64,000 nucleotides of DNA, from contig JAUIJE010000008.1 in the NCBI GenBank assembly GCA_030431455.1, forward strand, positions 248,001 through 312,000. The letters run 5' to 3'. The DNA comes from a bacterium (GTDB lineage: Bacteria > Myxococcota > UBA727 > JAUIJE01). Every line of letters begins with the position of its first letter. Position 1 is the first letter of the stretch. Below are positions 1-7,263 of this stretch, in pieces. The notes under the pieces were generated by a model. It had not been told where the DNA came from, did no database searches, and saw only the letters and a program-made list of their open reading frames with translations. Made by a program: the position numbers and the translations under genes.

Positions 1-209
1 AGCCCGGTGTTCCAGTCGAGGATCACGAGCGCGAAGTTGCTGGCGAAGGCGAAATAGAAGAGCGCCCACATGACGTACAGCCAGCCCGAGCGCTGGGTCA
101 TTGGATAGACCCGCCGCTCGGGGACAGCGATGCACCAGACGGCGCCGAGCAACAGGATCAACTGAGCGCCTACGTTCGCCAGGAAGAGCGGGAAGGTGAT
201 GGCGGTCAT
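1..209 (-). CDS. Membrane methyltransferase-like protein, N-terminal part only
   Basis: The first 69 residues of a minus-strand protein are visible; the rest lies left of the window. Two hydrophobic segments (about residues 5-27 and 44-64) flank a short loop with PERRVYPMTQRSGW, and the segment ends in LDWNTG. A basic/Pro/Trp loop between helices followed by LDWN resembles the start of PEMT/ICMT-like integral membrane methyltransferases, a family also represented by the gene at 569-1180. ATG at 209 has a good Shine-Dalgarno (GGAGGAAG) just upstream. It is divergent from csoR and shares the CsoR operator region, so copper-type control is likely. The family call is tentative. Confidence 0.55.
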   Translation of the reverse strand, partial: MTAITFPLFLANVGAQLILLLGAVWCIAVPERRVYPMTQRSGWLYVMWALFYFAFASNFALVILDWNTG

Positions 210-228
210 GTTCGCTTCCTCCGGGACC

Positions 229-277
229 TTGTCCACGATACCCTCACGGGTATATGATAACATACCCATGGGGGTAT
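229..277 (+). promoter_or_regulatory. csoR promoter with CsoR-type operator
   Basis: A promoter-like TTGTCC (229-234), an 18-bp spacer and TATGAT (253-258) precede csoR. The interrupted palindrome ATACCCATGGGGGTAT (262-277; arms ATACCC/GGGTAT) lies over the expected start of transcription, and a further half-site GGGTAT lies at 248-253. CsoR-family operators are typically such C/G-tract palindromes flanked by TA. It sits between the divergent membrane gene and csoR, so it probably controls both. Confidence 0.6.
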
Positions 278-280
278 GCA

Positions 281-559
281 ATGGACGACGAAACCCGACG
301 CAAACTCAGAAACCGGCTCCGACGTGCCCAGGGGCAGCTCTCGGCTGCTGAACGCGCGCTCGACGAGACGGACGACTGTATTGACCTTCTCAACAGGCTC
401 GCTGCCGTAGAAGGCGCGCTGACCAAGGCGAGGTCTGTCTTGCTCACCCACCACATCGAGTCCTGCGTGGCGGACGCCCTGAAGTCTGGTGGTGCCGCGT
501 CGCGAGCCGTCCTCGTAGACGAGCTCATGGACGTTCTTGGGAAACAACTCGGCCGCTAG
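281..559 (+). CDS. csoR: CsoR-family metal-sensing repressor
   Basis: A 92-residue all-helical DUF156/CsoR-type repressor. The metal site is fully visible as Cys33, His58 and Cys62, with the same 25- and 4-residue spacings as the Cu(I) site Cys-His-Cys of mycobacterial CsoR. This argues for Cu(I) rather than the Ni(II) (RcnR) or formaldehyde (FrmR) branches. An in-frame ATG at 254 also exists, but it lies inside the -10/operator region; ATG at 281 (MDDETRR) begins the conserved first helix and was chosen. The gene is followed after 9 bases by a membrane methyltransferase-like gene. Family knowledge: metal binding releases the repressor from DNA and de-represses the adjacent genes. Confidence 0.85.
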   Translation: MDDETRRKLRNRLRRAQGQLSAAERALDETDDCIDLLNRLAAVEGALTKARSVLLTHHIESCVADALKSGGAASRAVLVDELMDVLGKQLGR

Positions 560-568
560 GAGGATTGG

Positions 569-1180
569 ATGAGCCGCCCGCTTCTCGCTCTTGCCCTCGC
601 GCTTGCCTTCTTCACGTTCACGTTCGGTGTGCGCTCCTTCATGATGTGGCGCAGAACCGGGACCACGGGCTTTCGCGGCATCAGCGGCCGCGTGGGGTCA
701 TTGGAGTGGCTGGGAGGCGTCGGATTTGCCGTCGCCATCGGCCTGGTCTTCGTGGCACCGCTCGCACAGCTCGCCCAGTGGATCGACCCGCTGTTCGCTC
801 AGTCGCCACCCTGGCTCGACGCGGTCGCCGTCGGCCTCATGGTCACCGGAGCGCTGGGCACCTGGTGGTCACAATCCGCGATGGGTGCGTCGTGGCGCGT
901 TGGCGTCGATGACGACGAGCCGACGACGCTCGTCAGCAACGGCCCTTTCCGGTGGGTCCGCAACCCGGTGTTCTCGTTCTTGATGGTCAGCTTGCTCGGC
1001 TTCACCATCTTTCTGCCCAGCGCGTTGAGCGGCCTGGCCATGGCCGTCGCCGTGTTCAGCCTGGAAGTGCAGGTCCGCCTGGTGGAGGAGCCGTATCTGC
1101 GGCGCGCGCACGGTGATGCGTACCTTCTCTATGAGCGCCACGTCGGCCGGTTCGTGCCTCTGATGGGGCGAGCGCGATGA
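569..1180 (+). CDS. ICMT/PEMT-family integral membrane methyltransferase-like protein
   Basis: 203 residues with four to five hydrophobic segments. The C-terminal half carries the isoprenylcysteine carboxyl methyltransferase-type signature: MGASWRVGVD, then GPFRWVRNPVFS (SAM-binding Arg-x-Pro-type loop) and, near the end, VEEPYLRRAHGDAYLLYERHV, closing with RFVP. In bacteria such proteins (about 200 residues) are common beside metal-resistance genes, but their substrate is generally unknown. The start ATG has AGGAGG 6-8 bases upstream. It lies 9 bases after csoR and is probably co-transcribed and copper-regulated. Function beyond methyl transfer at the membrane is not predictable. Confidence 0.7.
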   Translation: MSRPLLALALALAFFTFTFGVRSFMMWRRTGTTGFRGISGRVGSLEWLGGVGFAVAIGLVFVAPLAQLAQWIDPLFAQSPPWLDAVAVGLMVTGALGTWWSQSAMGASWRVGVDDDEPTTLVSNGPFRWVRNPVFSFLMVSLLGFTIFLPSALSGLAMAVAVFSLEVQVRLVEEPYLRRAHGDAYLLYERHVGRFVPLMGRAR

Positions 1181-1232
1181 GCGCCGACAGCAGCCACGTT
1201 CGAGGTCAAGAAGAAGAAGAAGGAGATGAACG

Positions 1233-2129
1233 ATGAGCCACTCGCACGACCACGGACCCGCCTCGGCCTCGAACACCAAGCGGCTCGTCGCTGCATTGCT
1301 GCTGGCAGCGTCGTACATGATGGCCGAGGTTATCGGCGGGCTGTACACAGGCAGCCTCGCTTTGCTCGCGGACGCGGGCCACATGCTCAGCGACGTGGCG
1401 GCGCTGGCGCTCGCCCTGGTGGCGATGTGGCTGGCGCGCCGGCCCGCGCCGGCCAGCCGCACATTTGGCAACCACCGAGCAGAGGTGCTCGCCGCGCTCG
1501 CGAACTCGGTCGCCCTCGCGGTCATCGGCATCTTCGTCATCGTGGAGGCGGTGGAGAGGTGGAGCTCGCCGCCTGAAGTCCTCGCCGGCCCCATGCTGCT
1601 CATCGCGACCGGTGGGTTGGTGGTGAACGTGGTCGCGCTCCTCATCCTCCGGGGAGGTCAGAAGGAGAGTCTGAATGTGCGCGGAGCGTTCCTGCATGTG
1701 ATGGCGGACGCATTGGGCAGCGTCGGCGCGATGACGTCAGGGATCCTGATCCTGCTCTTCGATTGGCGGTGGGCCGACCCGCTCGCCAGCCTGGTCATCG
1801 CCGCGCTGGTTCTCTTTTCGGCGGTGATGCTTCTTCGCCAGACGCTCGCGGTGCTGATGCAGTCGGCGCCGGCTGGGCTCGACTTGGAGGCGGTCAAGCA
1901 AGCGATGGTGAAGGAAGGTGGCCTTTCGGATGTTCACGACCTTCACGCCTGGACGCTCACCAGCGGCAAGGACCTACTGACCGCGCACATCGTGCTCGAC
2001 GATGACGGGGCATGGCGGCCGGCCATCGAGCGCCTGACGGCGCTACTGAGGGATGAGTTCCAGGTGGCTCACGTGACGCTTCAGCCCGAGCTGCCGTCAG
2101 AGGCCGACTGCCACTGTGCGTTCGCCTGA
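1233..2129 (+). CDS. czcD: Cation diffusion facilitator (zinc/cadmium/cobalt exporter, CzcD/ZitB type)
   Basis: A 298-residue CDF transporter. It starts with a His-rich tail (SHSHDHG), has six predicted membrane helices and the two metal-coordinating motifs of the transport site: HMLSD in TM2 (DAGHMLSD) and HVMAD in TM5 (HxxxD, as in ZitB/YiiP-type Zn carriers). The C-terminal cytoplasmic domain (about residues 215-295) ends in CHCAF. The length matches CzcD/ZitB. The start ATG follows AAGGAG. It lies 52 bases after the methyltransferase gene and is possibly in the csoR operon. Family role: proton-driven export of Zn2+/Cd2+/Co2+ to the periplasm. Confidence 0.88.
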   Translation: MSHSHDHGPASASNTKRLVAALLLAASYMMAEVIGGLYTGSLALLADAGHMLSDVAALALALVAMWLARRPAPASRTFGNHRAEVLAALANSVALAVIGIFVIVEAVERWSSPPEVLAGPMLLIATGGLVVNVVALLILRGGQKESLNVRGAFLHVMADALGSVGAMTSGILILLFDWRWADPLASLVIAALVLFSAVMLLRQTLAVLMQSAPAGLDLEAVKQAMVKEGGLSDVHDLHAWTLTSGKDLLTAHIVLDDDGAWRPAIERLTALLRDEFQVAHVTLQPELPSEADCHCAFA

Positions 2130-2237
2130 GTGCGGCCCGAGGGGGAACTGAGTGTGAGGTGGGTCGCGGCTGCTCAACACTTCCATCATTGGGTTGCGCT
2201 AATCGGCACGGTGAGCCGGCTACTGCTATCGGCACCC

Positions 2238-2657
2238 CTACGGCATCCGTGGCGGCTTTGACTCTTTCGGCGGTGGCGGCGGTGGGTAACGGCGAGGGAG
2301 CTGTTCCGCGAGGTTATGATCGGGATTGCAGGACCAGAAGTTGAACTGACAGCTCACGGTGTCCCACGGGTCCGGTCGCTGGTCGCCTTCGCAGGCGCTG
2401 TAGACACAGGACTCGATCTCGGTCGCCACGTCCTCGGGACAATCGAGCTCGTCGATGACGCCGCACCCGCAGTCGCACCAGCCCTCGCCCCACCACCTGT
2501 CTTCGCAAGTCCAACCTTCGGGCGGCGGCGGGGGGCCTTCCTCTTCAGCAGGCGCCCCGGCGTCGGGCGTGTCAGGTGATTGGGGACCGCCACACGCGAG
2601 CGGGACCGCCATGATGATGAAGGCGCCGCAAATGGCCAGCCTCGTTGGTGGTCTCAC
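2238..2657 (-). CDS. Small Cys-rich lipoprotein
   Basis: 139 residues. The signal peptide (RLAICGAFIIMAV) ends in a lipobox VPLAC, giving an acylated Cys. The mature part begins with a Pro/Glu-rich linker and then a compact Cys-rich region (CEDRWW..CDCGCG..DCPED..CVYSACEG..CQFNFWSCN), and ends in a Pro run. Many paired cysteines suggest disulfides or metal binding in the periplasm. GTG at 2657 was chosen because it overlaps the upstream CDF stop by 4 bases (GTGA), exactly as the CDF gene overlaps arsR; an in-frame TTG at 2675 is less likely. Third gene of the arsR-CDF operon; no family recognised. Confidence 0.65.
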   Translation of the reverse strand: MRPPTRLAICGAFIIMAVPLACGGPQSPDTPDAGAPAEEEGPPPPPEGWTCEDRWWGEGWCDCGCGVIDELDCPEDVATEIESCVYSACEGDQRPDPWDTVSCQFNFWSCNPDHNLAEQLPRRYPPPPPPKESKPPRMP

Positions 2658-3322
2658 GTCGCTGCTCCGGCGCAACCGCAGCCGCCCGAGAAGTCCGGCT
2701 TCCGCGCCTCGCGGATGGTCTCGACGCCCTCACGGGCTATCAGGGCACCGAGGACGATGGCGGCGACGCTGTCGACCCACCAAAGAGATGGCGCGACGAC
2801 GAAGATGAGGCTCCCCGCGAAGAGCACCGCGGAGAGCTTGAAGCAAGCAAGCGTGCAGCCGGCGTCACCGAGGACGGTCGGGCTTTCCAGGGCTTGCCCG
2901 GCCTTCAGCTTCGCGCGCCAGAGGAAGAGCATCAGGCTCAGCGAGAGGGCTGAGATCACGAGGCCGGGTACGGTCGTCGCCGGGTGCGCTTGCGCAATCA
3001 GCTGGGCTGTGGAGCTCCCCGCCATGACGACGGCGAGGACGACAAACAGCCCACCGATGGCCGTGGTCGCCCGGCGTTCTCGCGCTGCATTGATCTCGGG
3101 GCCTCGCCCGGCCTCGCCACGGAACCTCCACATGACGATGCTGGCCGACGCGACTTCGATGAGGCTGTCTGCGCCGAAGCCGAAGAGCGCAACGGAGTCG
3201 TCGGAAACACCGAAGGCGATGGCGACGGCGCCCTCGATGACGTTGTAGACGATCGTCACCCACGCCAGGACCAACGCGCGGCTGACCCAGTCATTATCTG
3301 CCTCGAGAGTCGTCGCGGTCAC
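2654..3322 (-). CDS. CDF-family cation transporter, short form
   Basis: A 222-residue membrane protein with about six helices and the CDF layout but without the large C-terminal cytoplasmic domain. The metal motifs are altered: the first is FGADSLIE instead of HxxxD and the second is LGDAGCTLAC. It ends with a Cys-rich tail SGGCGCAGAAT. This short subfamily is common directly behind ArsR/SmtB-type regulators. The GTG start overlaps the arsR stop by 4 bases, so the two are translationally coupled. It likely moves a divalent metal; the substrate is unclear because the site residues differ from Zn-type CDFs. Confidence 0.75.
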   Translation of the reverse strand: MTATTLEADNDWVSRALVLAWVTIVYNVIEGAVAIAFGVSDDSVALFGFGADSLIEVASASIVMWRFRGEAGRGPEINAARERRATTAIGGLFVVLAVVMAGSSTAQLIAQAHPATTVPGLVISALSLSLMLFLWRAKLKAGQALESPTVLGDAGCTLACFKLSAVLFAGSLIFVVAPSLWWVDSVAAIVLGALIAREGVETIREARKPDFSGGCGCAGAAT

Positions 3323-3720
3323 GCAACCACCTCCCGAGCCCGAGCGATGACACTTCCGACATCGACGTCACAGAGCCTGTAGAATACGAGCTTGCCCTCG
3401 GAGCGGTGTTGCACGAGACCTACCTGTCGGAGACTGCGAAGCTGATGTGAAGTGGCGGACACCGACTGCCCAACCGCTTCTGCGATGTCGCAGACGCAGA
3501 GTTCCTCGTGGGCGAGCGCTAGGAGGATCCGAAGCCGTGTCTCGCTGGCGAGCAGGGCAAAGAGCTCGGTGACGCGCGCGAGCTCATCCACGGGCGGCAT
3601 CGATACGAGCACACGTTTGAGCGCCTCGAGATGGACGACGCCCACGCTGCAGACCTGCGCCGAGCTTGCGGCCTCCCGGGGCCCGCGTGCTTCAGAGCCA
3701 GATTTCGCCCTCAATGGCAT
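3319..3720 (-). CDS. ArsR/SmtB-family metal-responsive repressor
   Basis: 133 residues with a winged helix-turn-helix. Helix alpha-3 carries ELCVCDIAEAV, the Cys-x-Cys-Asp motif of ArsR/CadC-type sensors; the recognition helix is SVSATSHQLRSLRQVGLV, followed by the wing SEGKLVFYRL. The N-terminal extension contains further ligands (Cys near residue 24, His near 30), as in SmtB/CadC-type alpha-N sites, so Cd/Pb/Zn/Co sensing is plausible. ATG at 3720 was chosen; a GTG two codons upstream is possible. It heads a tightly coupled operon with the short CDF transporter and the lipoprotein. Confidence 0.82.
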   Translation of the reverse strand: MPLRAKSGSEARGPREAASSAQVCSVGVVHLEALKRVLVSMPPVDELARVTELFALLASETRLRILLALAHEELCVCDIAEAVGQSVSATSHQLRSLRQVGLVQHRSEGKLVFYRLCDVDVGSVIARAREVVA

Positions 3721-3732
3721 CGTCACGACATA

Positions 3733-3754
3733 TGAACATTTGAGCGACTATTCA
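3733..3754. promoter_or_regulatory. Probable ArsR/SmtB operator
   Basis: An imperfect inverted repeat TGAACA (3733-3738) / TATTCA (3749-3754), with an inner TTGA/TCAA pair, lies just upstream of the arsR start. AT-rich TGAA..TTCA dyads are the usual operator of SmtB/CzrA-type repressors. It stands out from the GC-rich surroundings. Confidence 0.5.
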
Positions 3755-4013
3755 ATCGTGTTTCTATCTGCCCCGTGGGTCGCGACGCCAAATCCGGTCG
3801 TAGTGCCTGCTGAACACGCGTAGGTGAGCGGTGAGGGAGCGGCATATGGCAAGCCTCGCCTCGCAGAGATGATCACCGCACTGAATGACGCCGGGTTTGG
3901 GGGGCAAGCCGAGTTTGGTGCCATCAGTTCACCCATAGTGACGAAAAACTGCCGGTTGGGGCGGCCGCGTGTGCCCAAATGGACAGGACTGCGGATAGTC
4001 ACCGGATCATCCC
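3755..4013. other. Non-coding stretch between divergent arsR and merR
   Basis: About 330 bases separate the arsR and merR starts. Apart from the arsR operator at its left and the mer promoter at its right I see no convincing gene. A plus-strand open frame from 3824 runs into merR, but it has no family-like residues before the MerR helix-turn-helix and lacks a useful ribosome site. AT content is higher than in flanking genes. Confidence 0.5.
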
Positions 4014-4045
4014 TTGACTCTGTAGTGTACTTGAGGGTGCACAAT
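4014..4045 (+). promoter_or_regulatory. mer-type promoter with 20-bp spacer
   Basis: TTGACT (4014-4019) and CACAAT (4040-4045) are separated by 20 bases. MerR-family targets typically have overlong 19-20 bp spacers that activator-MerR untwists. The spacer contains a partial dyad around GTGTAC. The -10 ends only 6 bases before the merR ATG (4052), implying a nearly leaderless merR mRNA and autoregulation of the whole operon. Confidence 0.65.
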
Positions 4046-4051
4046 GGTCTC

Positions 4052-4498
4052 ATGATCGACATGAGCAGCTCAAGGCCATCGCCCACCCTCACCATCGGCA
4101 AGGTCGCCCGGCGCGCAGACGTCGGCGTGGAGACCATCCGCTTCTACGAACGCGAGGGGCTCCTCCCCGAGCCCGAGCGGGATCCGTCGAGCGGGTACCG
4201 GCGCTACCCCGAGATCATTGTGGCCCGGCTGCAGTTCATCGCGCGCGCGAAGGAGCTCGGGTTCACGCTGCGCGAGACGCGAGAGCTGCTCGACCTCCGC
4301 AATGGTCCTGCCACCTGTGGATCCGTGCGGGCCCGCGCCAACGAGAAGATCGAAGGCGTGCGCCGAAAGATCCATGACCTCCAGCGAATGGAGGAAGCGT
4401 TGGTCGCGCTGGCCGATGAGTGCCCAGCGGCGTCGAACGCGCTCGACGATTGTCCGATCCTCGCCGCGCTCGAAGGAGGGTTCGGCCGTGAGGGTTGA
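4052..4498 (+). CDS. merR: MerR, mercury-responsive transcriptional regulator
   Basis: 148 residues. The N-terminal MerR helix-turn-helix reads TIGKVARRADVGVETIRFYE then GLLPEPERD and SGYRRYPE, followed by a long dimerisation helix and the metal-binding end. All three mercury ligands are present: Cys89, Cys124 and Cys134, with 35- and 10-residue spacings (35 and 9 in Tn501 MerR). This marks it as a true Hg(II) sensor rather than CueR/ZntR. ATG at 4052 is chosen; ATG at 4061 is an alternative. It is first in the operon, with the promoter in front of it, unlike Tn21/Tn501 where merR is divergent. The stop overlaps the next gene by 11 bases. Confidence 0.9.
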   Translation: MIDMSSSRPSPTLTIGKVARRADVGVETIRFYEREGLLPEPERDPSSGYRRYPEIIVARLQFIARAKELGFTLRETRELLDLRNGPATCGSVRARANEKIEGVRRKIHDLQRMEEALVALADECPAASNALDDCPILAALEGGFGREG

Positions 4499-5309
4499 GC
4501 TGGTCTGGCAGCGCGACTGCCCAAACGTCTCGGCCGCGAGGGCCAACCTCATGCAGGCGCTCACGCAGGCCGGGGCCCCCGTGCGTTGGGATGAATGGTG
4601 CGTCGACGATGACGGCTGCCCTGGCCATGCCCACCGCTTCGGCTCTCCTACGGTCCTCGTCGACGGGGCCGACGTCGCCGGCGTCGAGCCCGGAACCGAG
4701 GAACGCTGCCGCGTCTACGACGACGGGACCGGTGCGCTCGTGGGCGTGCCTCCGACGGAGACGATCGCCCGCGCCCTACGTGAACACCACTCCGTCGCTG
4801 GTGCTGACACTACAAGTGGGCGCTTCGGCTGGCGCGGCGTGGGCGCCATGCTGCCGAGCATCGGCGTCGCGTTCCTCCCCAAGGTCGCGTGCCCCGCGTG
4901 TTGGCCCGCCTACGCGGGCGTGCTGAGCAGCCTGGGCGTGTCCTTCCTCGTCGACACGTGGTACCTGTTCGCGTTCACGGCCGCGTTCCTCGTCGTCGCC
5001 CTGTTCATGCTGGGGTTCCGAGCCCGCCGTCGACGTGGGTATGGGCCCCTGGCCCTCGGCGCGCTGTCCTCGACAGTGCTGCTCGTCGGCAAGTTCTACT
5101 TTGAGAGCGACCCCGCCATGTATGGCGCCCTCGGCCTGTTGGTCGCCGCGTCGCTCTGGAACTCGTGGCCTCGCAGACAGGCCGCATCACCTGCATGTTC
5201 GGCGTGTGAGCCTACGCCGCAGGTGCCGTCGTGTTGCGACACGACGACGACAAGAACCACAACGCCAACTCCACTGCGCGGGTCGGCCCCACAAGGAGTT
5301 ACGTCATGA
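4488..5309 (+). CDS. MerC-like mercury transporter with N-terminal thioredoxin-like domain
   Basis: 273 residues with two parts. Residues 1-95 look like a thioredoxin-fold domain (VELVWQRDCPNVSAARANL, then SPTVLVDG) with a CPN motif. Residues 110-235 are a four-helix membrane domain with KVACPACWPAYAGVLSSLG, the CxxC-in-helix signature of MerC/MerT-type Hg(II) uptake proteins. The tail holds extra thiols (ACSACEP, SCCD). GTG at 4488 follows GAAGGAGGG and lies inside the merR end. The next start overlaps its stop (ATGA). Proposed role: pass Hg(II) across the inner membrane and hand it to thiol carriers. The fusion is unusual compared with classical MerC. Confidence 0.75.
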   Translation: MRVELVWQRDCPNVSAARANLMQALTQAGAPVRWDEWCVDDDGCPGHAHRFGSPTVLVDGADVAGVEPGTEERCRVYDDGTGALVGVPPTETIARALREHHSVAGADTTSGRFGWRGVGAMLPSIGVAFLPKVACPACWPAYAGVLSSLGVSFLVDTWYLFAFTAAFLVVALFMLGFRARRRRGYGPLALGALSSTVLLVGKFYFESDPAMYGALGLLVAASLWNSWPRRQAASPACSACEPTPQVPSCCDTTTTRTTTPTPLRGSAPQGVTS

Positions 5310-5572
5310 CCCAACGTCAGATCGAAATCTTCAGCGCCGGGTGCGAGCTGTGCTCGGACACCGTCGAGCTGGTCAACAACATGGTGTGCGGCTCGTGCAC
5401 CGTCGAGGTGCACGACATGCAAGACCCGAAGGTTGCCAAGCGTGCCAAGGGCCTCGGCGTGCGCGCTGCGCCGGCCGTCGTCATCGACGGCAAGCTGGCA
5501 GATTGCTGCGCATCGGGTGGCGTCGATAGAGCCGCCCTGAGCGCGGCCGGCGTCGGCCAGCCGCTTCCCTGA
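5306..5572 (+). CDS. Small thioredoxin/glutaredoxin-fold protein of the mer operon
   Basis: 88 residues with a thioredoxin-like fold. It starts IEIFSAGCELCSDTVELV (CxxC at about residues 12-15), continues with a second pair CGSCTVEV, then GVRAAPAVVIDG (the cis-Pro region) and a third pair DCCASGG. The several Cys pairs fit a cytosolic carrier for Hg(II) or a thiol-disulfide exchange partner of the preceding MerC-like protein. ATG at 5306 overlaps the upstream stop by 4 bases and has AAGGAG upstream. Classical operons deliver Hg to MerA; no merA is in this window, so the final step is not visible. Confidence 0.7.
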   Translation: MTQRQIEIFSAGCELCSDTVELVNNMVCGSCTVEVHDMQDPKVAKRAKGLGVRAAPAVVIDGKLADCCASGGVDRAALSAAGVGQPLP

Positions 5573-5577
5573 AGGCA

Positions 5578-6384
5578 ATGCAGAACATGAACAAGTTCAC
5601 CGCAATGGTCGCCGCCATGCTGGCCCTCCCCGGCATGGCGGCGACGCCGCAGAGCGAAGAGGCCGTCGTGCGCATCAAGGGGATGGCGTGCGAGATGTGC
5701 AGCAAGCGAATCGTGGAGGTGCTGGAGAAGCGACCCGATATCGACGCGGTGGAGATCAACTTCACGCGCGGTCTCGCCCTCGTCCGCTACGATGGAGCGG
5801 CGCTTGATGCGCCCGGTCTGCAAGCCGCTGTTGAGCGCCTCGGGTTTGACGTCGATGGTGTCTTGAGCTTCCCGGCCGACAGGCTCCTCCTGCTCCCTCT
5901 GCGGGCGCCAGCGTGGGCAGGGAAAGTGGACATCAACGCGGAGCTCGCGCGCCAAGTGACCGCGGCTTCCCCCGGCTTCAACGTCATCGCGCGTGACGAT
6001 TCTCGCGGCGCCATCAATGCCGGAGCGGCATCCGACACGAGCAGCTGCGACAAGGGAACTTGCGCTCTTCGACTCGGGCAAGCCGCAGGCGCGCGCTACG
6101 TCGCCATCGGGCGACTCGGTTCTGCGCCAGCGGGCGAAGTCGTGCGCCTCGACGTCTTCGACTGCGCCACCGGCGTCGTCGTGACCCATGTGACGATCAA
6201 GAAAGACGACTTCGGTGGCTTGGCTGAGCCCGTCCGAGTGGGTGTAGGCGAGCTCGTTGGCGGCATTGTGGACGCACGGCGGTCTCGCGCTCTGGACCTC
6301 GATGAAGGGCCTGGTTCGTCGAGTCCTGTAACAATGCGCGACGGACGCGCGCCGCCTGATCGCCCGTTGACCGGCGAGCCGTGA
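5578..6384 (+). CDS. Exported protein with MerP-like heavy-metal-associated domain and a second domain
   Basis: 268 residues. A signal peptide (NKFTAMVAAMLALPGMA) is followed by an HMA ferredoxin-like domain (residues about 25-95) with GMACEMCSKRIVEVLE, matching the CxxC metal motif of MerP, and then a second domain of about 150 residues with SSCDKGTCALRLGQAAGARYVAIGRL. The second part resembles the sequence style of CsgG/TolB-N-like periplasmic modules of myxobacteria, but I cannot name it. Starts at 5578 and 5587 are both possible. Sixth gene from arsR and last of the mer block. Probable role: periplasmic Hg(II) capture. Confidence 0.68.
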   Translation: MQNMNKFTAMVAAMLALPGMAATPQSEEAVVRIKGMACEMCSKRIVEVLEKRPDIDAVEINFTRGLALVRYDGAALDAPGLQAAVERLGFDVDGVLSFPADRLLLLPLRAPAWAGKVDINAELARQVTAASPGFNVIARDDSRGAINAGAASDTSSCDKGTCALRLGQAAGARYVAIGRLGSAPAGEVVRLDVFDCATGVVVTHVTIKKDDFGGLAEPVRVGVGELVGGIVDARRSRALDLDEGPGSSSPVTMRDGRAPPDRPLTGEP

Positions 6385-6453
6385 AGATGCCGTTCGGGAT
6401 CTTCGTCGAAGGCCGGGAGGTGCCCAATCGAACCGTCCGACAAGCTGGACCTG

Positions 6454-7215
6454 ATGCGCTCCAGGGGGCGGCTTGGGGATGCGGCAACAGCTGCGTTGTA
6501 CGGCGAGATCCGGAGGCGGCCCCTGGCCTTGGTGGAGCTCCTCGTCCTCGGAGACAGCCTGGCGCCACCTGAGCGAGACGAGCTTCTGGGCCCACTCGCC
6601 GATGAAGAGATCGTGGCTCAGCATCAAGCCGAGGACGGCGCGCTCCAGCCTCGCGTGTTCGACGGCGGTGAGCTCCACCCCATCCCCAGTCGCGAGGGTT
6701 GGGGGAGCGAAGCGCCGTTCCATCGCTTTCAGGAACGCTTCAAAGACCGCCTCCGGGACAGAGGCTTGGCCCCTGGACCCGCGCACGCCATCGTCGGCGC
6801 GTTGGCGGAGATGAGCAGCAACACCGACGAACATGCGGGGGCGTCAGCGACGTCCCTGGCCTGCTTCTACGTGTCGGGCGAAACTTGGGGTTTTGGGGTT
6901 GGCGATCTCGGGCGCGGCGTCCGTCGGAGCCTCGCCGACAACCCGAAGTTCGGCGAGGTGAGGTCCGACCTGGACGCCCTCCAGCTCGCAGTGACGGAGG
7001 GGGTCTCGCGAACCGACGAACCGGGCCGGGGGCGCGGCTATTCATCGATGTTCAAGGCCCTCGCTGACCGACAGTGCCGCCTCAGATTCCGCACCGGCCG
7101 AGCGATCGGTGCCTGGTCGGGAGCCAGCCCAACCGCCCAGCGGCTCGCGCTGACGGCCTCACGAGTGGACCGCCCGGGGCTCTGGGTCTCCGTAGAAGCA
7201 CCGTTTGGACCCTGA
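6454..7215 (+). CDS. GHKL (histidine-kinase-type) ATPase-like protein
   Basis: 253 residues. The C-terminal half carries the ATP-binding boxes of the GHKL fold: an N-box-like EMSSNTDEHAG (about 125-135), G1-like GFGVGDLGRGVRRSL (about 151-165) and a G2-like GRGRGYSSMFKAL (about 193-205). No phosphoacceptor His domain is seen, so it is closer to anti-sigma/MEDS-type ATPases than to sensor kinases. The N-terminal 80 residues are not recognised. ATG at 6454 lacks a nearby ribosome site; GGGAGG at 6415-6420 hints that translation may begin upstream at a non-AUG codon. It pairs with the STAS-like gene that follows, an association also known for DUF4325 proteins. Confidence 0.6.
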   Translation: MRSRGRLGDAATAALYGEIRRRPLALVELLVLGDSLAPPERDELLGPLADEEIVAQHQAEDGALQPRVFDGGELHPIPSREGWGSEAPFHRFQERFKDRLRDRGLAPGPAHAIVGALAEMSSNTDEHAGASATSLACFYVSGETWGFGVGDLGRGVRRSLADNPKFGEVRSDLDALQLAVTEGVSRTDEPGRGRGYSSMFKALADRQCRLRFRTGRAIGAWSGASPTAQRLALTASRVDRPGLWVSVEAPFGP

Positions 7216-7226
7216 GCGGGGATCTG

Positions 7227-7263
7227 TTGACGGGGGCGGCTTGCGTCACTATCGTCAGTGACG
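7227..7263 (+). promoter_or_regulatory. Promoter with overlapping palindrome before the STAS/wHTH gene
   Basis: TTGACG (7227-7232), a 17-bp spacer and TATCGT (7250-7255) form a sigma70-like promoter. A perfect 7-bp inverted repeat CGTCACT/AGTGACG (7244-7250 and 7257-7263) covers the -10 and ends directly at the ATG (7264). No Shine-Dalgarno is present, so the mRNA is probably leaderless. The palindrome is well placed to be an autoregulatory operator for the winged-helix protein. Confidence 0.55.

Noticed and set aside
869-1697. Long minus-strand frames across the methyltransferase and CDF genes
   Set aside because: Overlap fully supported plus-strand genes and carry no recognisable domains.
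3824-4051. N-terminal extension of MerR
   Set aside because: MerR families start at the helix-turn-helix; the promoter lies inside this stretch.
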